From Oscillospiraceae bacterium (GTDB taxonomy: Bacteria; Bacillota; Clostridia; Oscillospirales; Ruminococcaceae), in contig JAFXZM010000038.1 in NCBI GenBank assembly GCA_017541275.1, positions 1-55,238 on the forward strand: a DNA stretch of 55,238 nucleotides, in the 5' to 3' direction. A program made the translations under genes and the position numbers. The notes under the pieces are model-generated. The model saw only the letters and a program-made list of their open reading frames with translations, ran no database searches and had not been told where the DNA came from. This document shows positions 1 through 7,961 of this stretch, piece by piece (the stretch's first letter is position 1; the number at the start of each line of letters is the position of its first letter).

Positions 1-285
1 GGAGAAATTGCCCAGCATCTCGAAGAAGGTGCCATGGCGGGCGGTCTTGCCCACGCGCTCGATATCCGGTGTGCGGATGCACTTCTGGCAGGTCGTCACG
101 CGGACATTCGGCGGCACGGCCTGTCCGAGAAAGAATTTTTTGAGCGGCGCCATGCCGGAGTTAATCAGCAGCAGGGAGTTGTCGCCCTTCGGAATCAGTG
201 AAGCGCTGTCCATGCGGGTGTGATTTTTGCTTTCAAAGAATGAGAGATACTGCTCACGCAGATCATTCAGTCCTGTCCATTCCAT
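1..285 (-). CDS. alaS: Alanyl-tRNA synthetase, N-terminal 95 residues (partial)
   Basis: Charges tRNA-Ala in the cytoplasm. Only the first 95 codons are present; the gene runs off the left edge. The translation begins [20 protein letters not shown] and carries the class II synthetase signatures of AlaS: a motif 1 region with [14 protein letters not shown], then [20 protein letters not shown], which is highly conserved in AlaS. The ATG at 285 is preceded by AAAGGA and by a strong promoter at 353-381. No T-box signature was seen in the short leader, so control appears to be at the promoter only. Identification is near certain. Confidence 0.96.
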   Translation of the reverse strand, partial: MEWTGLNDLREQYLSFFESKNHTRMDSASLIPKGDNSLLLINSGMAPLKKFFLGQAVPPNVRVTTCQKCIRTPDIERVGKTARHGTFFEMLGNFS

Positions 286-352
286 GTTCTCAGGATTCCT
301 TTCGTATTCGGATATTTTTTGATATGCATTTGCACATAACAATACAGTATAC

Positions 353-381
353 AGTATAGCGCGTTTTTCGCTTTTTGTCAA
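353..381 (-). promoter_or_regulatory. Promoter of alaS
   Basis: Reading the minus strand, a perfect -35 TTGACA (376-381) is followed after 17 nt by -10 TATACT (353-358). A TATACTG direct repeat follows at once. The leader to the alaS ATG is about 65 nt. Confidence 0.85.
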
Positions 382-487
382 GGGATTTTGCACGGAGTGG
401 GGTGGTCAATCGGGGATTTTCAGCACGTAACCGGCGATGTCAAATAAGTACGTCAGCTTTGCTGGCGTTTCAGTCTGTCGAAAAGGA

Positions 488-690
488 TATCGCTGCGCGA
501 TGATCCGGAATGGGGACTCCGTCCCCAAGCCTCTGCCGGGGATATTATCCCCAGACCCCGATATGATGTCAAACGACGTTTTCGCGCCATTTTGATTTAT
601 ACTGGGATTTTTAAGGGCTAGCAGCCCATAAGCGGGGTTTGGGTGCGTTTGCGGTGCAAACTCATAGCGAAGCGAGCGAGAGCCCCATTA
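488..690. repeat. Dispersed intergenic repeat, copy 1
   Basis: The spacer between alaS and mntP holds no gene. It contains the 15-mer TATCGCTGCGCGATG (488-502), then AATGGGGACTCCGTCCCC (509-526), a CATTTTGAT...GGGATT block near 588-608, and TAGCGAAGCGAGCGAG (665-680) ending in GCCCCATTA (682-690). The same blocks recur in the same order at 15001-15178. The ends AATGGGG and CCCCATT are inverted copies of one another. The rest of 382-772 shows only a small hairpin near 450-469. Confidence 0.75.
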
Positions 691-772
691 CAAAATATAT
701 GTACCGCTCTTGTACAGACTGATATCTGGACAATAAAATCCCCGATCAGCCACTCCCCGCAATCTGCTTGTA

Positions 773-801
773 TTGCACTTTTCGACAGAATGTGTTATAA
801 T
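773..801 (+). promoter_or_regulatory. Promoter of mntP
   Basis: -35 TTGCAC (773-778), 17-nt spacer, perfect -10 TATAAT (796-801). The leader downstream contains a hairpin or twin-site element at 828-856. Confidence 0.85.
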
Positions 802-827
802 AAAACACGCTGCGTTTGAAAAAAACA

Positions 828-856
828 GTTCATGAACGGCTTTGGCGTCCATGAAC
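828..856 (+). promoter_or_regulatory. Leader inverted/direct repeat upstream of mntP
   Basis: GTTCATGAAC (828-837) and GTCCATGAAC (847-856) are separated by 9 nt. The first is a perfect 10-bp palindrome. The two copies can also pair with each other (9 of 10 bp) as an RNA stem with a GGCTTTGGC loop. The element lies between the promoter and the start codon, so it could be a repressor site or a leader hairpin. It does not resemble a complete yybP-ykoY manganese riboswitch. Confidence 0.5.
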
Positions 857-881
857 TTCGGATTATTGGAAGGGAAATATC

Positions 882-1469
882 ATGAATGGAATTCTGATTT
901 TCAACAGCCTCCTGCTCGGTGCGGGGCTTGCAATGGATGCTTTTACGGTTTCCCTTGCGAACGGACTGAACGAGCCGGACATGCCGCCGGCACGGCATCA
1001 CGGGATCGCGGGACTGTTTGCGGGCTTTCAGGCTGCAATGCCGCTGCTGGGCTGGCTTTGTGTCCGGACGGTCGCATCCTGCTTCAGCGCCTTTGAAAAA
1101 TGTATTCCGTGGATCGCGCTGCTGCTGCTCTCCTACATCGGCATCAAAATGCTGATTGAGGGGCTGCGGCCGGCACAGGGTACGGAATCGGAAATGCAGA
1201 AGCGGCCGGGGTTTCGCACGCTGATAACACAGGGTATCGCAACCTCGATCGACGCGCTGTCAGTCGGCTTCACGATCGCAGATTACAGCTTCCCGCAGGC
1301 GCTGCTTTCCGCCGGCATCATCGGTGCCGTGACCGATGCTGTCTGCCTCTGCGGACTGGTGATCGGGAAAAAGGCAGGCATGCGGCTCGCCGGAAAGGCA
1401 TCGGTTGTCGGCGGGCTGCTGCTCATCGGCATCGGCGCTGAAATATTCATCAGCCACATGCTCGCATAA
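882..1469 (+). CDS. mntP: Manganese efflux pump MntP
   Basis: Membrane exporter of Mn2+ (MntP/YebN, DUF204 family). The 195-residue length is normal. Two halves with internal similarity are visible, each with a conserved acidic motif in a membrane helix: MDAFTVSLANG (Asp19) and SIDALSVGF (Asp124). About six hydrophobic segments span residues 3-27, 41-65, 75-95, 117-135, 138-158 and 170-193. The ATG at 882 has GAAGGG about 9 nt upstream. It has its own promoter and converges with the SpoIID-like gene 10 nt beyond its stop. A metal-responsive leader is plausible but unproven. Confidence 0.93.
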   Translation: MNGILIFNSLLLGAGLAMDAFTVSLANGLNEPDMPPARHHGIAGLFAGFQAAMPLLGWLCVRTVASCFSAFEKCIPWIALLLLSYIGIKMLIEGLRPAQGTESEMQKRPGFRTLITQGIATSIDALSVGFTIADYSFPQALLSAGIIGAVTDAVCLCGLVIGKKAGMRLAGKASVVGGLLLIGIGAEIFISHMLA

Positions 1470-1479
1470 GCATGCGGGC

Positions 1480-2478
1480 TCACTCCGCCGTGAGATGCAC
1501 GGGCTCTGCGCCCGGATAGTAATGCGCAAGGATTTCGTCGCATGTACTGCCGTTTTTTGCCATGACATTCGCGCCGTACTGGCTCATGCCGACCGAATGG
1601 CCGAAGCCCTTGACCGTGAACACGAACTGCTGCCCGTCATAGCTGACCGTGAAGCAGGCGGAGCGCAGGCAGAGCGCATCGCGGAGCTCCTGCCCGGTCA
1701 GCTCCTCAGAGCCGCAGCGGATGTGCAGCACCGTTCCCGCTGTGCTTACATCCGGTGCTCCGAACCATGTTTCCGGTGCACCGCTGAATTCTGCTCCGGG
1801 TCTGACCGCCTGAACGGCCTCCCGCAGCATGTCCGGCTGGATACAGCGGACGGTCTCATATTCCGGCGCACCGGTATCGCCCTCTGAGCTGACCGATCTG
1901 AGATACGGCAGCTCCGTACCCCAGACGTTTTCAGAGGCCTCGGTCTGCCCTGCCGATACCGCATGAAACGCCGCAACAATCGGCTCGTCCGCATAATATA
2001 GCTGCTCATCGCTGACTGCATCTACTGCACCGGCGATTTTTTCATAGCTCTCTGCAAAGGCATCACCGTAAAATTTCCGGAGCTGCTCCTCCGAGTAAAA
2101 CGCCAGATAATGCGTGCTGTCATCGGAAAAATCGGCACCGTGCAGGGCGGGGTCCGGGTGTGCGGCGTTCTGCGCACGGATGCGCTCGGCATAGGTATGC
2201 ACCGCAACGGTCTGCGCCTTCAGCGCTTCCGGCTCATAGGATGCCGGCATTTCCGCGCCGACCGCCCCGATCAGGTAATCGCGCAGAGAGAGCGTTTCAA
2301 CATCGCCGGTCTCTGTGCGGTATACGCGGTAGCAGGCGGCGGACTGTGCCGGCTGCTGCGCCGCCGCTTCCTGCTGACCCGCTGCATCCGGCACCGCCGG
2401 AAGCCGCGCCGAGACCGCCGGCAGCGCCAGCATGGCTGCCGCGGAAAGCAGGTACAGACGGAATCTTGACTCTGCCAT
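1480..2478 (-). CDS. SpoIID/LytB-domain protein (peptidoglycan lytic transglycosylase-like)
   Basis: 332 residues. An N-terminal signal or anchor (residues 1-25) leads into an Ala/Gln-rich linker and a SpoIID domain from about residue 70. Family motifs are AVGAEMPASYEPEALKAQ, with the Glu that is catalytic in SpoIID, then AAFHAVSAGQT, and a C-terminal block starting FGHSVGMSQYGANVMAK. In sporulating Firmicutes SpoIID degrades the septal wall during engulfment; related proteins act in vegetative wall turnover. The ATG at 2478 was chosen over an upstream in-frame start because GGAGGT sits 6 nt before it. No other sporulation gene is nearby, so a true spoIID role is uncertain. Confidence 0.88.
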   Translation of the reverse strand: MAESRFRLYLLSAAAMLALPAVSARLPAVPDAAGQQEAAAQQPAQSAACYRVYRTETGDVETLSLRDYLIGAVGAEMPASYEPEALKAQTVAVHTYAERIRAQNAAHPDPALHGADFSDDSTHYLAFYSEEQLRKFYGDAFAESYEKIAGAVDAVSDEQLYYADEPIVAAFHAVSAGQTEASENVWGTELPYLRSVSSEGDTGAPEYETVRCIQPDMLREAVQAVRPGAEFSGAPETWFGAPDVSTAGTVLHIRCGSEELTGQELRDALCLRSACFTVSYDGQQFVFTVKGFGHSVGMSQYGANVMAKNGSTCDEILAHYYPGAEPVHLTAE

Positions 2479-2496
2479 AAGGATACCTCCAAATGC

Positions 2497-2525
2497 TTGA
2501 CATTCTGCCGGAAAAGCAGTATAAT
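2497..2525 (+). promoter_or_regulatory. Promoter of the citrate synthase operon
   Basis: Perfect TTGACA (2497-2502), 17-nt spacer, perfect TATAAT (2520-2525). It lies just upstream of the divergent SpoIID-like gene and about 60 nt before the citrate synthase ATG. Confidence 0.9.
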
Positions 2526-2583
2526 AAGAAAGAATGCACACTGTAAAATGGTATTGCCATGCACAGCAGAAAGGAAACCGTAT

Positions 2584-3948
2584 ATGAGCAAACTGGACAA
2601 CACTGATTACATTAACAGCTTATGCCGGGGACTGCGTGAATATTCCGCACTTGACCCGGAGCTGTTCCACAAATATCATGTCAACCGCGGCCTGCGCAGA
2701 CCCGACGGCACGGGTGTCGTGGCCGGCATCACCAAGATCTGCAATGTTCACGGATATATGCTCAACGAGGGCGAGATCGAGGCGATTCCCGGTGAGCTGA
2801 TCTACCGCGGCTATGAGATCACCGATCTGGTGCATGCCGCAGAGCAGGAAAACCGCTTCGGCTACGAAGAAACTGCCTATCTGCTGCTGTTCGGGAAGCT
2901 CCCGACGGCGGAGCAGCTTGCCGATTTCCGGCGCTATATCGCCGAGAGCCGCGAGCTGCCGGACGGCTTTGTGCTGGATATGATCGCAAAAGCACCGTCA
3001 AATAATATCATGAACAAGCTCGCGCGTTCCGTGCTGGCGCTGTATTCCTATGACGAGGAGTGTGAGGTGCGGACGCTTGAAAATGAGGTGCGCATCGCTG
3101 TCTCCATGATCGCGAGACTGCCGGTCATCATGTCTGCGGCCTATCAGGTCAAGCGGCAGCATTTCGACGGCGAAAGCCTTGTCATGCATCCGCTCAGACC
3201 GGAGGAGAGCAATGCGGAAACAATCCTCTCGCTGCTCCGTCTTGACCGGAAATATACTTCGGAGGAGGCGCATCTGCTCGATGTCTGCATGATGCTCCAT
3301 GCGGAGCACGGCGGCGGCAACAATTCCGCCTTCACCTGCCGTGTGCTGACATCATCCGGCACCGACCCGTATTCCGCCTATTCCGGCGCAATCGGTGCGC
3401 TCAAGGGCTTCCGTCACGGCGGCGCCAATATCAAGGTCATCGAGCAGCTTGAAATGTTCAAGCGCGAAATCAGCGATCCCGAAAACGAAGGACAGGTTGC
3501 CGATCTGATCCGCAGGGTGCTCCGTAAAGAAGCGGGCGACGGCGCCGGCCTCATTTACGGTATGGGACATGCCGTATACACGCTCTCCGACCCGCGCGCC
3601 GTGCTGCTGAAGGAAAAGGCCTTTGAGCTGGCAAAGGGCAGGGAGATCGAGGCGGATTTCCGTCTGCTGGAAACGATTGAACGCCTGACGCCGGAATTGA
3701 TTTCGGAAAAATCCGCGCACGCTGCCGCAAAGTATTTCTGCGCAAATGTTGACCTGTATTCCGGTCTTGTGTATCGGATGCTCGGCATCCCCGCAGACCT
3801 GCTGACGCCGATGTTCGCGGTCTCCCGCATTGCGGGCTGGGCGGCGCACCGCATTGAGGAGGTGCTGACCGGCGGCAGAATCATCCGGCCGGCATATAAA
3901 TCCCTTGCAAAGCGCGTCAGCTATATCCCGATGGCGGAGCGGAAATGA
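2584..3948 (+). CDS. gltA: Citrate synthase
   Basis: Condenses acetyl-CoA with oxaloacetate to citrate, here probably feeding glutamate synthesis in an anaerobe. 454 residues. The catalytic residues are visible: the oxaloacetate-side histidines in HAEHGGGNNSAF and GMGHAVYTLSDPRA, and the Asp in FCANVDLYSGLVYRMLGIP. A C-terminal SRIAGWAAH supplies the CoA-side arginine region. The ATG at 2584 follows AGAAAGGA and opens MSKLDNTDY; the frame is open further upstream, but that stretch overlaps the promoter. The stop overlaps the start of the next gene by 4 nt (ATGA), which indicates translational coupling. Confidence 0.95.
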   Translation: MSKLDNTDYINSLCRGLREYSALDPELFHKYHVNRGLRRPDGTGVVAGITKICNVHGYMLNEGEIEAIPGELIYRGYEITDLVHAAEQENRFGYEETAYLLLFGKLPTAEQLADFRRYIAESRELPDGFVLDMIAKAPSNNIMNKLARSVLALYSYDEECEVRTLENEVRIAVSMIARLPVIMSAAYQVKRQHFDGESLVMHPLRPEESNAETILSLLRLDRKYTSEEAHLLDVCMMLHAEHGGGNNSAFTCRVLTSSGTDPYSAYSGAIGALKGFRHGGANIKVIEQLEMFKREISDPENEGQVADLIRRVLRKEAGDGAGLIYGMGHAVYTLSDPRAVLLKEKAFELAKGREIEADFRLLETIERLTPELISEKSAHAAAKYFCANVDLYSGLVYRMLGIPADLLTPMFAVSRIAGWAAHRIEEVLTGGRIIRPAYKSLAKRVSYIPMAERK

Positions 3949-5285
3949 ACGCGAAGCTCACGCTGTTCTGCGGGCTGGCTGCGGCAATGACCGTGCAGCT
4001 CCCCGCGTGCAGCTTCTCTGCAAGCACCGAAACGATGCTCACACCCCCGCGCCTGACCGCCGAGCAGGAGGAGATTTATCAGGCGCTTCAGTCGGCGGCG
4101 GGCGCGCAGATCAGCCTGAAATATCCGAAATCCGGTGAGCGGCTCTCCGCATTTACCGTTGCCGACCTGGACAGCGACGGCCGCGATGAGGCGATCGTGT
4201 TCTATGAGACCGGCCGCAGCAGCAGCGAGGAAAACCCGCTGCGCGTCTGTCTGCTCGACCAGAGCGGCGGAAAATGGCGCGCCGTGCAGGAATATCCGAC
4301 CGCCGGCGCGGAGATTGAGCGCGTCGATATCGAAACGCTCGGCTCCAATCCGCGGAAAAACCTCATTCTGCGCTACAGCATGGTTGACGGCGCAGAGCAT
4401 GCCGCAACCGTCTGCCATTATGCCGACGGCGCACTGATCTCATCGCTTTCGCTTTCGTATTCTATGCTGGAGGTGCGCGACCTCGACCTCGACGGAACAA
4501 CGGAGCTCTTTATGACGTCCGCCGCCAAGGCGCCTGCACCGGCATTTGCAACGGTCTATGCGCTCGATGCGGACGGGAACTATATCCAGTCGCCGCAGAT
4601 GGATCTGCCCGACCCGTTTACCGATGTGACGCGCGTGTCCTACGGCATCCTGCCCGCAGAGAACGGCAGCAGCACTGCGGCAATCTATCTCGACGGCATG
4701 ACCGGCGCGACGACCGCGCAGACAACGGTTCTGACCTACAGCGAGCATCGGCTCTCTGCGGTCTATGCAGATGCCGCAGACCGCCTGAATACGGCGCGCT
4801 CCGCAGGCTGTCAGACCATGGATATCGACGGGGACGGGGAGCTGGAAATCCCCGGAAGCTCTGTTTTTTACGGCTATACCAACGCGGCGGAGAGTTCGCC
4901 GCTCAATATGACAAACTGGTATGTCTGCCGGAACGGCCTGCTGATCCGGGAGCATGCCTCCTATTACGCAGGAAAGGACGGCTATGTCTTTGTCATGCCG
5001 CAGCGCTGGGAAAAGCGCGTGACGGCTGTGCAGGAGAATGAGGAGATCGTGTTTTACGAATTCGACCCCGCACAGCAGAACAGGGACGGTACGCCGGTGC
5101 TGCTGGAGCAGCTTCTGCGGCTCTCGGTCGTGAATGACCCCGTGATCGCGGATGCGATGCAGTCGCAGGGCTATCTGCTTCTGCGGCAGCAGAACGGAAA
5201 CTATTACCTCGGCGCCATACAGAATACAGGTACCCGCATGCAGATGAAGGAGAGCGAGCTGCTCTTTGCCGTGCAGGTATTGTAA
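3945..5285 (+). CDS. FG-GAP/VCBS-like repeat lipoprotein
   Basis: Function unknown. The 446-residue product has a lipoprotein signal with lipobox LPAC (Cys22), so it should sit on the outer face of the membrane. At least three calcium-loop-like repeats of FG-GAP/VCBS type are visible: DLDSDGRDEAIVF (about residue 73), DLDLDGTTELFM (about 178) and DIDGDGELEIPG (about 295). These suggest a beta-propeller-like extracellular domain. It is coupled to citrate synthase by an ATGA overlap and followed 17 nt later by a two-component system, so it may be a sensor accessory or envelope protein. That role is inferred from position only. Confidence 0.75.
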   Translation: MNAKLTLFCGLAAAMTVQLPACSFSASTETMLTPPRLTAEQEEIYQALQSAAGAQISLKYPKSGERLSAFTVADLDSDGRDEAIVFYETGRSSSEENPLRVCLLDQSGGKWRAVQEYPTAGAEIERVDIETLGSNPRKNLILRYSMVDGAEHAATVCHYADGALISSLSLSYSMLEVRDLDLDGTTELFMTSAAKAPAPAFATVYALDADGNYIQSPQMDLPDPFTDVTRVSYGILPAENGSSTAAIYLDGMTGATTAQTTVLTYSEHRLSAVYADAADRLNTARSAGCQTMDIDGDGELEIPGSSVFYGYTNAAESSPLNMTNWYVCRNGLLIREHASYYAGKDGYVFVMPQRWEKRVTAVQENEEIVFYEFDPAQQNRDGTPVLLEQLLRLSVVNDPVIADAMQSQGYLLLRQQNGNYYLGAIQNTGTRMQMKESELLFAVQVL

Positions 5286-5302
5286 CAAAGGAGGATTTGC
5301 GC

Positions 5303-6016
5303 ATGAAACGGATACTGGTCTGCGAGGATGAGGAAGTCATCCGCGAGTTTGTTGTCATCAATCTGAAGCGTTCGGGCTACGACGTCGTGGATGTGGACTG
5401 CGGCGAGGCGGCGCTTCGCGTGTTTGAGCAGGAAAACGGCAATTTCGATATTGTCGTGCTCGATATCATGATGCCCGGTATCGACGGCATCACGGTTCTG
5501 AAGCGCCTGCGTGAGAAATCCAAAACCGTCGGCATTATTATGCTCTCGGCCAAGGCACAGGAAATGGATAAGGTCAATGCGCTGATGAATGAGGCGGATG
5601 ACTATATCACAAAGCCCTTTGCCCCCTCCGAGCTGACCGTGCGCGTCGATGCGCTCTACCGCAGGGTCATCATGAATTCGATCAGCAATGAGGGCGTGAA
5701 AATGCTCGAATCCGGGCCGTTCCAGATCGACCTGGACGGCAGAACCGTCACGAAGAACGGCGAGCCGATCGAGCTGACCGACGTAGAATACAAAATCCTG
5801 AGCTACTTCCTGCGCAATAAGAATACGGCGCTCGACCGCGCCAGCATCCTGACAAATGTCTGGAGCGATACCTATTACGGCGACAACAAGATCGTCGATG
5901 TCAATATCCGGCGCCTGCGCATGAAGATCGAGGATGACCCCTCCGACCCGAAATATATCATCACCATCTGGGGCTACGGCTACAAATGGGAGGAGAAGGC
6001 GGAGAGTCACCGCTAA
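5303..6016 (+). CDS. OmpR/PhoB-family response regulator
   Basis: DNA-binding response regulator, 237 residues. The receiver domain (1-120) shows the acidic pocket CEDEE (residues 7-11), the phospho-acceptor Asp54 in VVLDIMMPG, and the conserved Lys in YITKPFAPSE. The C-terminal winged helix ends IRRLRMKIEDDP...IWGYGYKW, typical of the OmpR group. The ATG at 5303 was chosen because AAAGGAGG lies 8 nt upstream. The partner histidine kinase starts 15 nt downstream. Confidence 0.93.
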   Translation: MKRILVCEDEEVIREFVVINLKRSGYDVVDVDCGEAALRVFEQENGNFDIVVLDIMMPGIDGITVLKRLREKSKTVGIIMLSAKAQEMDKVNALMNEADDYITKPFAPSELTVRVDALYRRVIMNSISNEGVKMLESGPFQIDLDGRTVTKNGEPIELTDVEYKILSYFLRNKNTALDRASILTNVWSDTYYGDNKIVDVNIRRLRMKIEDDPSDPKYIITIWGYGYKWEEKAESHR

Positions 6017-6031
6017 AAGGGGACGCACCAC

Positions 6032-7471
6032 ATGGCGAAAAAAAGCATCAAGCGCCGCTGGATTACCAACAATCTCGGCGTCATCGCGCTGATTCTGCTG
6101 GTGATCGAGCTGACGGTCATTTACGCGGTGCAGAACTACTTTTACAACTCCGCACGGCAGTATCTTGTCTCAAAGATCAATGCCGTCAACGGCGTTCTGA
6201 CGCGCTATGCCGCAGACAGCGGCACAAATCTCAATGCGGAGATCCGCAGCACGCTGGAGAGCTTTTCCGACAAGGACAAAATGGAGCTCATGGCAATCGA
6301 CTACAACGGCCGCATCGTGCTGACATCTTCGGGATTTACGCCGGATTTTACCATGGATATGCCCGACTATACCGAGGCGATGCAGGACGGCCATACCTAC
6401 GGCTACAGCACCGGCAGGACGGATAACGGCGAGCGCATCATGGCCGTCTGCTACCCGATTACGGGCATCAGCGGCGAATACAGCGCGATCCGCGTCGTGA
6501 CCTCGCTCGAAACGATCGACAGCACGATCCGCGGGTTTGTCTTTTTTGTTACGCTCATCGCGATTGCGGTGCTGCTGCTGCTCGGCCTCTCGAATCTCTA
6601 TTTCGTCGGCTCAATCCTGCGCCCGATCCGCGAGATCAATTCCAATACGGAAAAATTCGCACAGGGCGATTTCTCCGCACGCATCAATCAGGAGAGCGAG
6701 GATGAGATCGGCGAGCTCTGCGCCGGCATCAACCATATGGCCGACGAGCTCTCGACGGCTGAGGCGATGAAAAATGAATTCATCAGCTCCGTTTCGCACG
6801 AGCTGCGCACGCCGCTGACCGCAATCAAGGGCTGGGCCGATACCCTCAATGATATGGCGGGCGACAGCGTCCGCGGCGAGGCTCCGCCGGACCCCGAAAT
6901 GATGCAGAAGGGCCTGCGCATCATCGTCGGCGAGACAGAGCGCCTTTCCGAAATGGTCGAGGAGCTGCTCGATTTCTCCCGGATGCAGAGCGGCCATTTC
7001 AGCCTGCAAATGGATACGATGGATGTGCTCGCCGAGCTGGGCGATGCCGTGCTGATCTATATGGAGCGCGCGAAAAAGGACAAGATCCGCGTCATTTATG
7101 AGGAGCCGGAAATGCTGCCCTTTGTCTACGGCGACAAGAACCGCATCCGGCAGGTGTTTATCAATGTCATTGACAATGCGATCAAATATTCCGATCAGGA
7201 CGGCCTTGTCGAGATCAATGCAGAGGCCGCCGAGGACGGCAGTGCCGTGCGCATCATCGTCCGCGACCACGGCTGCGGCATCAAGAAATCCGACCTGAGC
7301 AAGGTCAAGACCAAATTCTATAAACCGAACCACACCCGCCGCGGCTCCGGCATCGGGCTGGCCGTTGCGGATGAGATTGTTTCCATGCACCACGGCAGCC
7401 TTGAGATCGACAGCGAGGAAAATGTCGGAACGACCGTGACGATCACGCTGCCCGCGAAGGACGCCAAATAA
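6032..7471 (+). CDS. HAMP-containing sensor histidine kinase
   Basis: 479 residues with the usual order: transmembrane helix 1 (about 15-35), extracellular sensor region (36-165), transmembrane helix 2 (168-190), HAMP (about 191-245), and a DHp helix with the phospho-acceptor His256 in SSVSHELRTPLTAIKGWAD. The catalytic domain carries an N-box (NVIDNAIKYS), G1 (RDHGCGI) and G2 (GSGIGLAVADEIV). It presumably phosphorylates the response regulator encoded just upstream. The signal is unknown. The layout resembles WalK/ResE/PhoR-type kinases but lacks a cytoplasmic PAS domain. Confidence 0.93.
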   Translation: MAKKSIKRRWITNNLGVIALILLVIELTVIYAVQNYFYNSARQYLVSKINAVNGVLTRYAADSGTNLNAEIRSTLESFSDKDKMELMAIDYNGRIVLTSSGFTPDFTMDMPDYTEAMQDGHTYGYSTGRTDNGERIMAVCYPITGISGEYSAIRVVTSLETIDSTIRGFVFFVTLIAIAVLLLLGLSNLYFVGSILRPIREINSNTEKFAQGDFSARINQESEDEIGELCAGINHMADELSTAEAMKNEFISSVSHELRTPLTAIKGWADTLNDMAGDSVRGEAPPDPEMMQKGLRIIVGETERLSEMVEELLDFSRMQSGHFSLQMDTMDVLAELGDAVLIYMERAKKDKIRVIYEEPEMLPFVYGDKNRIRQVFINVIDNAIKYSDQDGLVEINAEAAEDGSAVRIIVRDHGCGIKKSDLSKVKTKFYKPNHTRRGSGIGLAVADEIVSMHHGSLEIDSEENVGTTVTITLPAKDAK

Positions 7472-7492
7472 TATGGATCGGAGGGATCAATC

Positions 7493-7939
7493 ATGCCGCT
7501 GACCGCAGCATTGCTCCTGACAGAGGGCTACTGGAAGCATGGCGGGCATATTGCCGGCTTTGTGATTACGGTGTTTTTTACGGTCGTTCCGGGAATCGCA
7601 TTGTCCCTGTATCTGCGGAAGAAGCAGCGCTGCACCGCCGAGGTCGAGGCTGTTGTGGAGGATATCGACGTTCGGGAGGACAGCGACAGTGACGGCGGCA
7701 TTTCGATCACCTATGCGCCGGTCTACGGCTTTTATTTCGGCGGACAGATGCACAGGGTGACTTCCGGGATCTATACCGGCAAACGGCCGTATGAGATCGG
7801 GGAGCATGTGACGGTCTGTGTGGATCCGGAGAATCCCGAAAAGCTCTTTGATGCAAAGCGGGAACGGAGAACCGTGCTGTATATTTCAGCGATTTCCGCG
7901 GTATTTATTGTGAGCGGCATGATTGCGATGCTGAAATGA
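7493..7939 (+). CDS. DUF3592-like membrane protein
   Basis: 148 residues. Hydrophobic helices at about 17-40 and 125-145 flank an external beta-rich segment. The block PVYGFYFGGQMHRVTSG followed by YEIGEHVTVCVDPENPEKLF matches the DUF3592 pattern. Function unknown. GGAGG precedes the ATG, 21 nt after the histidine kinase stop, so it may belong to the same transcript. Confidence 0.75.
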   Translation: MPLTAALLLTEGYWKHGGHIAGFVITVFFTVVPGIALSLYLRKKQRCTAEVEAVVEDIDVREDSDSDGGISITYAPVYGFYFGGQMHRVTSGIYTGKRPYEIGEHVTVCVDPENPEKLFDAKRERRTVLYISAISAVFIVSGMIAMLK

Positions 7940-7961
7940 CCTGCCGCATCACACAGAAAGG

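Noticed and set aside
828-881. yybP-ykoY manganese riboswitch ahead of mntP
   Set aside because: The leader is too short (about 75 nt) and the conserved internal loops of that riboswitch are not visible.
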